Shown: positions 13,811-25,638 of the stretch, in pieces
Position numbering within the stretch: the stretch's first letter is position 1
Layout of the letters: the number at the start of each line of letters is the position of its first letter
Source: Teratosphaeria epicoccoides
Lineage: Eukaryota > Ascomycota > Dothideomycetes > Mycosphaerellales > Teratosphaeriaceae
DNA length: 64,000 nucleotides
NCBI GenBank assembly: GCA_021401465.1
Contig: JADDMT010000101.1
Coordinates: forward strand, 42,084-106,083
Direction: 5' to 3'
Position numbers and translations under genes: made by a program
The notes under the pieces: generated by a model
The model's database searches: none
Told to the model about the DNA's origin: nothing
What the model saw: only the letters and a program-made list of their open reading frames with translations

Positions 13811-15074
13811 CTACCTGTGCATATCACGCCTGAGCATGTTCAGGATACTCTGGGCATCCAACGCCTTCGCTGCTTCAGCCCTATCAGGACCCTGCAGCGA
13901 CCTGCCATCGCCATTGCCGCTTGCACCATTTGCACTCTGGACCACACTCCCGAGCTCGTGCTTCTCCGTTGAATGTGCGAGCCGGTAAGTTGTCTCGGTA
14001 ATGAAGCCATGCGGCAATGACTCCGGTCCCGTGTCCAAAACGTAGATCGTGGGATACTCTTGCACGGTCCGGCGCTCCAGATTCTGCGTCAGAGTGACGT
14101 GTGAACTGACTGGTATTAAGACCTTCGATGCCGAGGCGGTGGCGGGGCGCAAGAGGTAGAAGTGATTTGTGGGAGTGATTGGCGCCGCAGGAGACCGTTC
14201 GAGCGCTCCATGACTCGCGGCTCGTCGCGGCGGCGTGATGCCCTGAGTCGCACCCGTGGGTTCGCCTCGCCCCTGCGTAAGCGTTTGGGCTTCGATTGAC
14301 GATTCGTGCGCACACTGCTCGTTGGTGCCATTGATTTCGTCTTCTAGAATTTCCAAGGCGTGGCGATCGGACGCACTCTGGCGGTTGTGATGGATCTTTT
14401 GCTGCTTGGCTGGCCTCGTTTCTAGGGCTTCATGAGTACCAGCAGCTTTAGCGCGCGCCGCGAACAAAGCCTGCAGCGAGCTTGATTCAAGGCAATCGTG
14501 CTGAAGGCTGCTGGAGCCGGTCTTAGTCATCCATTCCACAGTCCACATGATGTTGCCGGCTTTCGTAGCGCGAGTTCTGTTGGCGTTTTGCCTGCTCATG
14601 CCCTGTGGCGCCCGCTCGAGAGTGATGTGGTGCTTGGTCAGGTACTCTTGCAAGCGGCCGTGGGTGTGCCATCTTTTGGCGACGGTCTTGGACGATGCAC
14701 ATTCAACACCAATGCCTCTGTTATCGATTTCAGAGCCGGCATGGTTGATGGCACGCTCCACACCCTTCAGGTAGTTATAGTCTTTATCGAGACCAGCAGG
14801 TGTGGCAAGCTGACTCTTCTTCACGTATGCAGCCGGGTTGCGCTTGCCGCTGCAAGATGCTCGTTGTTGGTGCTTTTTGTAGCAGGGAAGAGAACATGTC
14901 TGTGTCTCGCACCCAGGGCAGCGATACTTTGGTGTCTCTGCATAACTACGGACGTTAGCTGTAAGCCGTCTGCGGCGTGCGAGGAGAAGGAAGAATGACG
15001 CGAATGGGGAGTCACGAAAAGCTTTGCACCTACCAGATACTGCATGAATTAGTAAGTAGATGTTGCCCAGGCAT
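13811..15074 (-). CDS. BCD1: HIT-type zinc-finger protein, BCD1-like (box C/D snoRNA accumulation)
   Basis: Two exons on the minus strand: 15074-15034 and 14945-13811, with an 88-nt intron (14946-15033, GTAGGT...CGTAG). Splicing restores the first zinc pair: exon 1 ends in CSIC and exon 2 continues YAETPKYRCPGC, then CSLPCYKKHQ and a later Cys, giving a complete HIT zinc finger in the first 45 residues. Without the intron the first Cys pair is missing, which supports this gene model and the ATG at 15074. The 391-residue protein continues with a segment resembling the BCD1/ZNHIT6 family (LDKDYNYLKGVERAI) and a poorly conserved, probably disordered C-terminal half. Family role: early assembly of box C/D snoRNPs with Rvb1/2 in the nucleus. 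Confidence 0.8.
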
Positions 15075-16543
15075 ACTGACACCACACGTGCATCTGGCGA
15101 TGCCTAGGCTTGACTTCTAAATCGATGAATCCACGACCTTTTGCCGTCGCATGCCCTGCATAATGTGAACGACCTAACCAGCGCCGTGTTGTATCATTGC
15201 CTCCAGCTCATGAATCTCACGTGTCGAGGCTACGCGCCACAAATGGCACATCGTCCCCGCCGCCGTCTGCTGGTGTCTCGTCGGAGCCTCGGCGTCTATA
15301 GTGCACTAGGACATAAGCTAGTCGCAAGCTGCAACGTCTCGGATCTGACCATCCTGAGGCGAGTTTTCGGGCCGGCGCCACAAGTGCATGCAGCACGCAC
15401 GTACGGGGATGAAACACAGAGGAAGTTCACGTATCTGCCTATCATGACAGACGTCAAGATTGACGAGCCTGTGGAAAGTGCTGTATGGTAATGATGATCA
15501 AGCACCAAAAGTACCTCAAAAGTGAATCACCGGCATCCCCATCAAATGGTGTCCGATCATACGATGCTGCAAGTACAGTATCACCGCGTATTCCAATGTT
15601 TCGCAGCAGCGGCGTGTGTGTCAGACGTTCCAAGGAAATGGCTGTTCGCACATTTTCGTTGGACTCGCTACACGAGATTTTGCGATGGAAGCGCCGGTTT
15701 CTTCATGCCAAGATGAGGGACAGATGGCGGTTCTGCGGAGGAACTGTGCTGGAATGCAAGCCTGCTTCCCGAAGGAAGTAGTGCCAGAGCGATCACCACG
15801 GCCATGAGTCCACGACGTGGTCTGCGGCCTAGATCAACCGGGCTCGAGTTATGATGGGGCTTGTGCGAGTCGTTTGTGTTTGAGAATATGCGGCATACCA
15901 AGCTTCTGTGCCCCCCCTTTCCTGTCGTGCCGAGTCGTGCAGGCAGACTTGGCACGGACCGCCTCTTATCCGGCGACGCCGCAGATTGTCGAAACCCGGA
16001 CGGAGTGGGCACCTTGTACAGAGTCGGGAGTGCCACTCGTGTGCGCTACAGTACATCCCACGCTTCCACGTACAGCTGAGCGGGCGACACGACCTTCTCA
16101 GGTGTGATGTGGTCGCTCCGTGAATCCGTCTGGGTCCCCTACTACTAAAATAAGGTGCACGATCACGGCACTAGCGGTCTTCACTAAACAGCTAATCCTG
16201 TACCGCAGTCGACAAGGTTCAGCCACGCGCTTCTGTCGGTACAGCAGGGAGGTCCGAGAGCACCGTCTCTCCTCTTTTCTTCGCGCCGGCTGACCTGGCT
16301 ATAATTTCTCGCCCCGACTACTTGCACTTCCACTCCCTTGTCGTCCCTCAGTCTGTGTTATTCTGCTGCCGTGGCAGGCCAGCCAGCAGTGTTGAAGCAG
16401 GAGACGGCGGACTACAGGACCAACTCGCTCCGGGGCGCGCGCTACTTGGGCAGCAGGTCGGGAGCTTCGTCGGTACACCCCACAGCAGCCTGGCAGCCAG
16501 CCGTCCGTCCACCTTGCATACGACTCTGGCAGCTACACTCGGC
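15075..16543. promoter_or_regulatory. Divergent intergenic region, BCD1-like and DENN genes
   Basis: About 1.5 kb between two divergent start codons. The part near the DENN gene (about 16,260-16,350) is pyrimidine-rich, as is common upstream of fungal transcription starts. No further gene or repeat was recognised. Confidence 0.4.
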
Positions 16544-19504
16544 ATGGCTCCCTCGTTCACATCGCGACCTCGCTCTGGCGACTCTCAACGACCGCAAAGC
16601 CGTGGTGACGATGATAGCCTGGTAATACCTAATCGCACCTCCTCGCTCCATTCGCGCATCACCCAACCGATGCCAGGCGCCATGAATCAGCCGAAGCCTG
16701 GACAGCGGGCTCCCAAGACATTGACGCACGCGTACATGGTCTGCGGCGTTGGTCGAGAGCCGTCGCAATGGGTGAAGGCACCGCCGCCCGCTCAGGGCAA
16801 GATTGGGCACATGAAGGGTGCGGTCGGCCAGTTCTGGCTGCCAGAAATCCTGGGCAGCAGCCCAAGGCTGGAACAGGACAATGACATTGCGCGATCACTG
16901 CACTCGGCGATGAGGGTATGTTCCGACACACAGCGCTAACTGATGGCTCGCTGATAATGTGCAGGCTTGCTTCCCTCACGATGTTGAGATTTGCGTCGGC
17001 AGCAGCCAGCCACACTGCGTGCACCACGCTTTCGTCCTGCAACAGGACTCCTCGCACACTCTCTACGGTATCGCTCTACGCGTCTGGTCGCGCGCCGATG
17101 AGAAGCGTGCAGAAACCATTCGCGACTTGCGCAAGCGCACCGAGCCGGACTACTTCGACACGCCTGGCGAGACTTACTGGATACCTTATTGCTTGAGCTT
17201 TCTATCAAGATATCCCCTGTACAACCTGCTCGGCGACTACCTACGCGGCATGTGGATTCACTGGAACAAGGCCACCAATCTCTTCCACGCTGAGGAAGTC
17301 TCACGCATACTCAGCTTCCCGGCCCCAAGGCTCAATGATCTAGTCCGCATTGACATGAAGGACTATGCGCTATGCTATCAGTTCCCACAGTCGCCGACCG
17401 GCTTCCAGAACTTCGCCATGTGGCCACTATTCTGCTGCTTGTCCATTCCCAACATTGTTGGCGTGCTCGAAGCTGCCGTGTCACCGACTCGTCGCCTCAT
17501 CTTCATCTCCCACTACCCGGCCATGTTGACCATTGCTGCTGAGGCAGTGCGTTTCCTGGTCCGTGTATACGAATGGAGCGGTCTTTACGTTCCTGTCGTG
17601 CACGCTCGCCATGCCAAGGAGCTGGTTCAAGAGCCGGGCCCATACATTTTGGGTCTCACTGCGGAGTGCAGGACCTTGTTCACTGCACCGTCAGATGCAT
17701 TGGTCGTGGACCTCGACCGAAACTTTGTCCTCACTTCCAGCCCACCCACCGCGTGGTCGGCTAAGCAGAGGCAAAAGTTGATCTCTCGGATGACCGAGGC
17801 CCTCAACGGCGATGTTGCGCCGTCGGGCGTGCCACAACATCTTCGCTCCGCGTATGGAGGCGGCAAGCTGATTCCAGCGGGCCAGATCATCGTCATGCGT
17901 GGTGATGTTGAAAGCGTGCAAGACCCGGGATGGTGGAACCAGGATGCCGTCATGAAGGTGATGGACCATGCATGCGAGAAGTTGGTATGGCTCTCTGGTA
18001 TAAGTAGAACGGGAAATTCCAGCTAACCAGTCGACAGGGTAAGAATTCGGGGGTCAAGGCTGTCTTTGGCGGGTCTCAGAAAAAGCCTCTCATGACCAAG
18101 GTGTCGATGCGACATCTGAACGAGATCGTGCGCGAACGTAACCAATACTCTCGCGACGCCATGGAGGCATGGCAAGACTTCATCAACCTCAAGGGTCGGA
18201 TGGACACGGAGCTTGCAAAGGTCACCAAGCGCAACAACTTCTTGGTTGAGGAATTGGAGAGCTGGAAGCAGCAGTTCCTCAAGTTTCAGGCGTTTGCTGA
18301 GGCGCTTACAAAAGAGACAAACGAACTCAAGGTCAAGATCGAGAATCACAAACGGGAGAACCGCAGGCTCACGAGCCTAATTGATCAGCAGAAGGACGAT
18401 GCGGCACGACTGACCGTCCGCTTGTCTGGAACTGAGAAACAGAGGGATGACGCCCTCGAAGCTCTCGTATTGCAGCAAGAGATTGCGGAAGAGTTGGAGA
18501 GGGAGCGCAAGAGGAACAAGAAAGATCTTTCCGCGCTGCAGCACACTAACACCACCCTCCTCAGACAACGTGACGAGGCTCAGCGTGTGGTGCTGCATCT
18601 TCGCGCACTGATCGATGGCCAAGCTCATCACATGGAGCATATCGTCAAGTCGTTGAATGACAATGAGGGCCTGCAATTCGCCGACGCGGAGGAGGATCCA
18701 CAGGCAGAGGCTGCATCTGAGCAGACCGAGAAGGGAGAGAAAGATTCGTCGGAACTCGGCCTCTTCAGGGGTGCTGGAGGACGGGACTCGATCGCGTCGT
18801 CACGATCAAGCACTAGGCAATCTAGTCGCACGGAAGGTGAGAAAGCCTCCTCTGTCATGGAGTCCCGCTTGCTCAGCAATGCAGCGGCCCGGAAGCGCGT
18901 CTCTGAACTCAGCATGACCGATGTCGCAGATCGTCACCTCCGCGATAAAACGGATGCCATTGCGTACATCATCCGCAACATCTCCGAACAATGCGCTGCT
19001 GCTGTGGAAGGTCTTGACCTTGCACGTCGCGCCGACAGCGTTAGCACCGACAATGACGACGACAAGAGCCAATGCAGCACGACAAAGAGGGGCAAGCGGC
19101 CAGCCAAGGGCCTCTCCCCGCAGTCTGAGGATGGCGAAAGCCAGGACCAGGCCTCTACCGGATCGGAGTCAGAATTTGGCGATGCGCACAGTGAAAGCAT
19201 TGGATATCTTCATCCGTCGAAGAGGGCCTCATCTATGGTCCCGCCAACCCCAGATCTTGTTCATGACCGTAGCTCGACTAGCATGAGTATCGGTAGTGAG
19301 AGCACGGCTGCCACCCCCCAGAGACATAGCCTCTTGAGCCACTACAAGCTCTCGCAGGAGGACATCCCCGAGGTTCCGGCCCGAGTCCTTGACAGTGAGG
19401 GCCTGACCGAGCTCCCAGAGGAAGATCTGGCGGAGCCAGTCACCAAGTTCAGCACCCACGGGCTGGCCAGCCGGCGGAGTCAGCAGCAGATGTCCGGCGC
19501 TTAG
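16544..19504 (+). CDS. DENN-domain protein with C-terminal coiled coil (putative Rab GEF)
   Basis: Exons 16544-16915, 16965-17984 and 18038-19504 encode 952 residues. The introns are 49 and 53 nt, both in phase 0, each with a CTAAC branch. The ATG lies in GGCATGG. Residues about 55-170 fit an upstream DENN segment (HHAFVLQQDSSHTLYG). Residues about 180-340 fit the central DENN segment, including CLSFLSRYPLYNLL, IPNIVGVLEAAVSPTRRLIF and YEWSGLYVPVV. A long coiled coil covers about residues 490-665, and the remainder is Ser/acidic and probably disordered. DENN proteins usually act as exchange factors for Rab GTPases on membranes. The target Rab cannot be read from sequence. The coiled-coil tail might mediate dimerisation or localisation. 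Confidence 0.85.
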
Positions 19505-20036
19505 GCATGGGGAAAAAGCTCGCAATTGGGAAAACCTGCTTTGCGACTGCGATCAATGGCGCACACGAGGAGTAAGAGGAGTGCGGATTGCTATCTATGA
19601 GATAAACCCTTTCATTGAACCAGATATCTCTTGACGGCCGCGAATTTGGAGTGGGATATTCACGCTTCGGAGGAAGAAGCCTCTGACGAAACTTGGAATA
19701 TGTGGAAAATCTCGATGACTAATGTATCGTCCGTCGTGTAGGCATATGGCTGCCGCTGAGTGAATCGCGAATTTGGTCTGCAGAGCCATGTACTTCTTGA
19801 CATATGTCCCTCAATCACTTTGGCAGTATGCGAGACACATGACATTCAGCCCAACAGTTCTAGTCAATCTTCAGAAGAAGGAGCGTTTGGCCGTGCTAGC
19901 CGCGCCTTCCTCGCGTTCGCTGCTTCCCATTTGGCACTTGGGTCCCACACTGGCTATCATCAGGATCCGCGCATTCTCGCGGTGGCGTCAACGCAACGTC
20001 CTGTCAGGGTCAATTCCCACAATTCCACGCAGCGCC

Positions 20037-21282
20037 ATGGACATCTCGCTGCGCTGCAATTCACTTAAGTGCCGGGAACAGCTCAATGACCGGGCGGTCG
20101 TCACCACTTGCAGCCACATCTTCTGCGTGCCTTGCTCGGAGAGCCTTGGTCTTGCGAGCCCGAACGCAAGCGCACGTCTCTGCCCAGCATGTGAAACTCA
20201 ACTGGTCAATCCAGACGACGCGGTCGTCACCCAGCTCAACCCGACGGAGGACTACAAAACAAGCGTCCTGAGCGGCCTCAGCCCGAACGTCATTATGGAG
20301 TGCGCCGGGCGTGGTTTGTCCTTTTACAGCTATCAGACCACCCAGGAGATGTTGGTTAATCATCTGCATTTACATGAGCGCTGATGGCTGACACCTGACA
20401 GCTTGTATCAAGAGTTTCTCGCCAGAAGTCTCACGGACAAGTACTCCTCATTGAGCTCACAAATGGACAAGGTGGTCCACGATGCGAATGCTGAGATACT
20501 CAGTCTCCGCGACAAGATGTCAGGTAAGCATCTTCCTTTTTACCCAGCTTGAGATGATTGGGGACCAACCCAAGCAGCCATGCACATCGAGCAGAAGGAG
20601 CTCGAGCAGAAGAATCACGATCTTGCTGAGGCGTATCGCGAGAAGTCGAAACAGCAGCAGCAGCTTCACAGACTTTATACATCCGTGAGGCAGCAGCAGC
20701 TAGCTGCCGGCATTGAGGTCGCGGCTGAGCACAACGCTGAGCACGTCCTTCAATCTGCGGGCATCGGTAAGCATGCGAAAGCGCATCCGCATGACCGACA
20801 CGAGTTCAGTCGCAGTGGCAGCATTGGCAGTGGTGGAAGCGGTGGTCAGAGCCGCGCTATACATCAACGGGAGACACGGCAGCAACCAGCTCACGGTAGT
20901 CGTGCCGGGTTGGGCATCGGTCGTGAGTGACTACAGGCACTATGGACCTGTTTGACTCGCTAACGAGACGATCACAGGCAATGCGGCCGCGCCGCCCACG
21001 CCATCAGGCCACCGCTCGCGTTTGCCGCTGTACGGCAACAATGGTACAGCGATGGGCAACAGGACTTTGCATCCCAACTGCGCAGACTACCTGCTTCCCC
21101 AAGGCACACCACGCCGACCTGTGCTCGGCCAAGTCGATCCGAACGTTTACGGGAACAGCAATGCTGCTGGCTGTGGCATGAGCGCGGGTATCAAGGTGGG
21201 CAGACAACAGGGCGGACCTATTGTTCGGAGCGGATTAGGGGCCAGCACCCAGGGCGGGCACGGTGGGCTGGACATCCGTTGA
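20037..21282 (+). CDS. RING-finger protein, HEI10/CCNB1IP1-like
   Basis: Four exons (20037-20350, 20402-20523, 20578-20922, 20978-21282) give 361 residues; introns are 51, 54 and 55 nt. The ATG at 20037 is in a strong GCGCCATGG context. A RING lies at residues about 7-60 (CNSLKC, then CSHIFCVPC, then CPAC). It is followed by the phrase SYQTTQE and a coiled coil in which KYSSLSSQMDK, the NAEILSLRDKM segment and IEQKELEQKNHDLAEAYREK resemble the CCNB1IP1/HEI10 family. The C-terminus carries GNRTLHPNCADY and VLGQVDPNVYG, also family-like. In fungi and plants HEI10 is an E3 ligase that marks meiotic crossover sites on the synaptonemal complex. A possible GTAAGC...CAG pair inside exon 3 is rejected because removing it would break the frame. 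Confidence 0.78.
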
Positions 21283-21766
21283 GCACGTTTGACATCGAAA
21301 ACGCAGACGGCGCTGCTTGGTATGAGTGACGTCTGCTATGGGTTACGCACACCTATATGAAGGTAAGATTGCTGGCTGGCTTCAGGTTGAGATCAGCTGC
21401 TTGAAGGACAAGGTCGCGAGCTGGTTGCGTAGCGGATGATCCGTGCAGGTGGACCTTTTGTACCACTGCAATGCTTTCCCCTCCACCTGTCCTTGCTCGT
21501 GCGTAACAGTTGCGTAGGACGCAAACGAGGCTGCTCGTTGCCCCGGCTTTGTTTTCAAATGCTTCGAAATATCGCATTTTCCTGTTTGAAGTTCTCTTGG
21601 TGCCAGACTGTTTTAGCCGCACGGCGAAGGACGGAGTTTTGGCTTTTGCGAAGCCTGTGATATGATTGACGAATCGCGATGTCGGAACGTAATCTCGCCA
21701 AGAGCTGTATGTCGTTCATGCTTCCACATGCGAGCAGGTCGTCCAAACTGCCGAGGTCGCACACTT
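21283..21766. other. Convergent intergenic region
   Basis: Shared 3' flank of the HEI10-like gene (plus) and TFB4 (minus). No gene was recognised. Confidence 0.4.
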
Positions 21767-22948
21767 TCACCCAGGCGCAGGTGTATCGCCAGCACTGCCT
21801 GGAGCCTCGCCACTCTCTAGAGCCTTCTTCTTCTTTTTCTTTTTCGGTCGAGCAATTAAGATAGGTCTCTGCCCATAATTCTCCATGCGTAGCTGGCTCC
21901 CGCAAAGCAAACACTCTCCATCCGCGAGCGGCGTGCAAAAGATACTCAGGCAAATGCTGCAGACGTATCCAATCTCCACCACTTTCTTATGACAGAAGCA
22001 GGCCGCTCGAAAATCCACGCCCTCGCTTTCGCCTGGGACGATGAGGTGTTGCCGCGCCGTCTGGTCGGGAAGGTAGGCGAACATCAGGTACTGGAGGAGG
22101 CCGGCGCGCATCTGGCTTGTGGAGAGCAAGAGGTAGATTCCTCCCGTGGTGTCGGCGGCTTGCTGCAGGAATACGGGGTCGCCGGCGAGTTTGAGGACAT
22201 CGATGGGAATTCCGAGGCGTTGGCAGGCGAAGATGGTGTTCATGATTTCGATGTATTTGTCTGCTAAGTCCCCGGATACTGAGATTATGAGAATGCGGCT
22301 CGTGAGGCCTAGGTTGTTGGAGCCGGATTGGTTGGGGTTGGCGTTGAGATCGTTGCCGCCGGCTACGGAGGAGGGGTCGGAGTAGTTGAAGTGGGCGTCT
22401 GCGGTTGTGTTGCTGGGGAGTGAAGCGGATTGTTTGGAGATGTAGGCTAGGGAGCGAGTCAGGGCGCCGGCGAGCATTGTTGAGGGAGTGTTGGAGATTG
22501 CGTCAGGTGTTGTCGTGCGCATGAGCTCGCGCAGGTTGGAAAGCAGGCTGTGTTCGAGTTGGGCGAAGGGACGGTATTTGTTCGCGTCGTCAGGTGCTTG
22601 TACCGGGCCTCCTCTGTCTGGTCCACCATCTTGCTCGTCCGTGTGCCCGCCATCGTTTGCGCTGCCGTTCGTCTTGGGGTGGTGCACGTGCTGTGATCGT
22701 GCAGGTGTAGGGTAGAGCCATTCTGCTCGTTCGGAATGGGAAGCGATGACTGCGACTTTGTTGGCATAGTTGATAGCCAAGTGCGCGTTGATGAAAACAA
22801 GCAGGTTAGCTACAGCCTGAGAGAGTGGGAGAGAATCCTCGAGCAATGCCCATGCGTGCGGATTGGTGTCGAGAATTATGGTCAGCAGGGAAGGCGGCTC
22901 GACGTCCTGCTCCGCCGCCGCCCGGTCGGTCGCATCGACTGCGTTCAT
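21767..22948 (-). CDS. TFB4: TFIIH subunit TFB4 / p34
   Basis: Single exon of 393 residues on the minus strand. The N-terminal two thirds form the von Willebrand A-like fold of the p34/Tfb4 family: LLTIILDTNPHAWALL, then LLVFINAHLAINYANKVAVIASH and, after a Gly/Asn-rich insertion, RILIISVSGDLADKYIEIMN and ACQRLGIPIDVLKL. A C4-type zinc motif follows at about residues 316-355 (CFCH, CSIC, CLLC). The end is a run of seven lysines plus an acidic/Gly tail. The family forms the TFIIH core with p44 and acts in transcription initiation and nucleotide excision repair. The insertions at about residues 85-125 and 185-210 look disordered. The gene is divergent from the small secreted-protein gene. Confidence 0.92.
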   Translation of the reverse strand: MNAVDATDRAAAEQDVEPPSLLTIILDTNPHAWALLEDSLPLSQAVANLLVFINAHLAINYANKVAVIASHSERAEWLYPTPARSQHVHHPKTNGSANDGGHTDEQDGGPDRGGPVQAPDDANKYRPFAQLEHSLLSNLRELMRTTTPDAISNTPSTMLAGALTRSLAYISKQSASLPSNTTADAHFNYSDPSSVAGGNDLNANPNQSGSNNLGLTSRILIISVSGDLADKYIEIMNTIFACQRLGIPIDVLKLAGDPVFLQQAADTTGGIYLLLSTSQMRAGLLQYLMFAYLPDQTARQHLIVPGESEGVDFRAACFCHKKVVEIGYVCSICLSIFCTPLADGECLLCGSQLRMENYGQRPILIARPKKKKKKKALESGEAPGSAGDTPAPG

Positions 22949-23708
22949 GCTGATGAGGCAGTCGGGCTTGCACGCAGAGCACGCACCTCGAGGATACCTA
23001 CATGTAGGACCTTGTTGTTCAGATCAATCAATCGCAGGTGAGCATGATTGGCTCGTGCAGATCGAAGCTAGCGGCAGGACTTCCGATCATCTTCAAGTTC
23101 GCGTCTTAGCGAACACCACCACATGAACCGCCTGAAATCCCCGGTCACGAGATTGTCGTGGGCGACCACGTCGCCGACGCACGTTCTTGATGCAGCCTTT
23201 GTGAGCTGAAGCATTCACTAGGAGCAGGAACACTGCTCTGCAACATGAGTCTTGCCATACATTACCCAGGATCGTCAAAACGCCGAAAGAGGTATCCTGG
23301 GTAACGTATGACATGGCTGACTGCCTCACGACGCGATTGATTGCTTGTTGACTCGGAGCATCGACTGTCGATGCTGTTGACCGCTCGGAATGTGTATTCA
23401 CTGGTCGAGTACCGTACATATCGAATCGCTTCACTGGTTAACCAACCGACGGAATTGCGGGAGTCTGGCGAACGGAGGACATCGACCGAATCGGACGTTC
23501 GATCAAAGTGCTCACGGCACAAGCAGTGTCTTCTGGAGCAAGCCCGCTGGCCTATTGACGGGAACGACAGATATCAACAAAGCTGTATTCGGTTCCTCTT
23601 TGTCCATAGCTTCCTTTTGCAGTACATGGAACCAGCGCTCTTCTATTCCATGCCATACTTTCTTCTGCTATACCTTAACTTGCTATTCCAGTCTGAAAGT
23701 CCTCAACC
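22949..23708. promoter_or_regulatory. Divergent intergenic region, TFB4 and secreted-protein gene
   Basis: 760 bp between two divergent ATGs. A pyrimidine-rich stretch (about 23,580-23,700) precedes the secreted-protein start. Part of it (about 23,300-23,345) loosely resembles 3,637-3,670 in the left flank (shared GACATGGCTGAC and TTGCTTGTTGA), which may be chance or a very old repeat. Confidence 0.35.
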
Positions 23709-24502
23709 ATGAAGTCAAACATTCCCATCCTAGCATCTAGCTTGGCCACCGTCCATGCCAACGAGTGGTTCGAATGCTACGAAAAGTCCGCTGAAGTCGT
23801 CAATGGTAACAACCCTCCAGCTTTCCTTGCCTCGAGCGCAGGAGCACTGACCCCGAACCAGCCGTCGCCTTCTTCTGCTCCGCCGACAACATCACCATCC
23901 CGTCCAATTATGCCCACACAGGCTACACCAGCGTAGGCGGCGCCTTCGTCAACGTCGACGGCCACTGCGACCCTCCGGACCAAGTCGACGAAAACACCTG
24001 CATCGACCGCTTCGACAGCGTCTGCACGAGTGGTGATGTGAATGGGACCGGCAAAGGCATTTTCGGTAAGTGTTGTTAGTCCCGCGCAAGCTCAACAGTA
24101 CCCAGTCCTGACATGTTGGCTGTCTGAGCAGGCACCAATAACTGCACCCTCTGGTCCATCTCGAACCACATCGGGCCGAACGCCACGACCTTCCCATCGG
24201 TGAGCAAGAAGGCGGCCTCGGCGGCTGCTGCGGCGACTCGGAGTCTGAAGTCGGCTGCGTCGGGCGTGAAGGCGAGGGCGAAGGAGATGCTTGGAGAGGT
24301 TGAGGACGCTGATGAGCTGCATTCTAGTCTGCGGGAGAGGGTTGCGGCGGAGCGGGCGCGTGGCACGAGGGATCCGCAGCTTGCGCAGCATACGAAGGGT
24401 TCGAAGATGGCGCGTGGGGAGAAGGAGAAGGCAAAGAAGAGGGGGCATAAGAAGAAGAAGGGGCATGGGAAGGCGCGAAGGGAGGTGGACCATGAGGTGT
24501 GA
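23709..24502 (+). CDS. Small secreted cysteine-rich protein with polybasic tail
   Basis: Exons 23709-23805, 23862-24065 and 24132-24502 give 223 residues; the two introns (56 and 66 nt) have GTAACA...CAG and GTAAGT...CAG borders. Residues 1-17 look like a signal peptide with cleavage after TVHA. The mature domain up to about residue 125 has exactly six cysteines (three possible disulfides) and four N-glycosylation sequons (NIT, NGT, NCT, NAT). After that the protein changes: an Ala/Ser stretch, an amphipathic acidic/basic helix, and a final segment packed with Lys/Arg. I recognise no family. An effector-like or cell-wall role is only a guess. Without the introns the frame stops at 23936, so the model depends on them, but the spliced product is coherent. 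Confidence 0.65.
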
Positions 24503-24558
24503 GCTGTCAGTGCGACGGCTCTACGTTGGCGATCCAGCCTTTCTAGAGATGTATTTCT

Positions 24559-25638
24559 TCAACCTCTGTTGAGTGTATTGCCACTACCTCGAGGGTTCGC
24601 CTCGACGTATTCGTCCCACTCGCGTGCCTTCATCGTCTCTCGATCAGCCGCTTCATAGTCATCCTCGTCGACCTCTGGTTTTCTGCCACTCGCTCCACCG
24701 CCGCCTTCGATCATGCCACCTCGTTTTCGCTCCTCCTCCAGGTACTCGTCTATGGACATTGTAGGCAGACTGTGGTCGGGTCTGAAAACACCGTCTCTGA
24801 ATTCCTGCCTTTTGGATGTCAAGGTGAAAGGCCTCAAAGGCTTGCCCGACTTGTCCAGAAGTGGTCCCCGTAGTCCAGCTGACAAGTGATTGAGCGGCGC
24901 ATCCAGGCGATCGGTATCTTCGGAAATCTGGGTCCTATCACTACGATCCCGCTCATCTCTAGGTCGTTGTGTTGTTTCCGCTGGTGGCGAGGGTGGTGCC
25001 ATGGACAAGATATGCAGCTCCTGCGCTATTGATTCCAGCGAGGCGAAGGTCTGGTGGGTGTAGAAAGCTATCTGCGTAAGCCACAGCTCTCTCTCGACCG
25101 CATCATCATTCTGTAGAACTGAAGGATTGCGCTGCATATACGCCAGCTTCTCTTTCATTGCCTTTTCCTCCTTGAAGCGCTTGATCTTGACATCTCGTCT
25201 CATGGCTGGATCGTTGGACGAGGCAGTTGAGAAGGTGGCGGGTGACTCGTGATACTGCTCCAGCAACGCTGCATCGCTCTTGCCGAGCATGTCATAGTTG
25301 TCCAGCAGCTTCAGGTGTTTCACATAGCTCTTTTGCGCCCGCTCCAGGTTTGCCCTTCTAGCCTTGATGCCATTGTTGATGCGGAGTATGAGCTCGGCCA
25401 CACGGTAGTCGAGCAGCAGATATTGCAGGTCGGCAGTCGCGATGTCCTCGAGTGTCTCGTTGGGGCTGAAGAGCGATACGCGGTCGGCGATGCTCAAGCA
25501 CTGTTCGTATAGCTGGATCGCCGAGAGCAAGTTCTCCTGGAAGGCGGAGGAATTGCTGTTGAATGACTTCTCGATGGTGTTTCGCTCCCGCTCGGCTTGT
25601 TCGTGGGTCAGCTTCAGACTCTGCGCCTCCTCTGCCAT
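24559..25638 (-). CDS. TAP42: TAP42 / IGBP1-type PP2A regulatory protein
   Basis: Single-exon minus-strand gene of 359 residues from the ATG at 25638 (ACGATGG). The open frame extends upstream to a GTG but the ATG matches family starts. An alpha-helical N-terminal half contains SIADRVSLFSPNETLEDI and LQYLLLDYRVAELILRI. The C-terminus has the diagnostic MSIDEYLEEERKRGG and the final ADRETMKAREWDEYVEANPR with GSGNTLNRG. The family binds catalytic subunits of PP2A-like phosphatases and, in yeast, transmits TORC1 signals. It is head-to-head with the Dicer gene (437 bp apart). Confidence 0.93.
   Translation of the reverse strand: MAEEAQSLKLTHEQAERERNTIEKSFNSNSSAFQENLLSAIQLYEQCLSIADRVSLFSPNETLEDIATADLQYLLLDYRVAELILRINNGIKARRANLERAQKSYVKHLKLLDNYDMLGKSDAALLEQYHESPATFSTASSNDPAMRRDVKIKRFKEEKAMKEKLAYMQRNPSVLQNDDAVERELWLTQIAFYTHQTFASLESIAQELHILSMAPPSPPAETTQRPRDERDRSDRTQISEDTDRLDAPLNHLSAGLRGPLLDKSGKPLRPFTLTSKRQEFRDGVFRPDHSLPTMSIDEYLEEERKRGGMIEGGGGASGRKPEVDEDDYEAADRETMKAREWDEYVEANPRGSGNTLNRG

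Noticed and set aside
20766..20808. Intron-like GTAAGC...CAG in exon 3 of the HEI10-like gene
   Set aside because: 43 nt long; removing it would shift the frame away from the conserved C-terminus.
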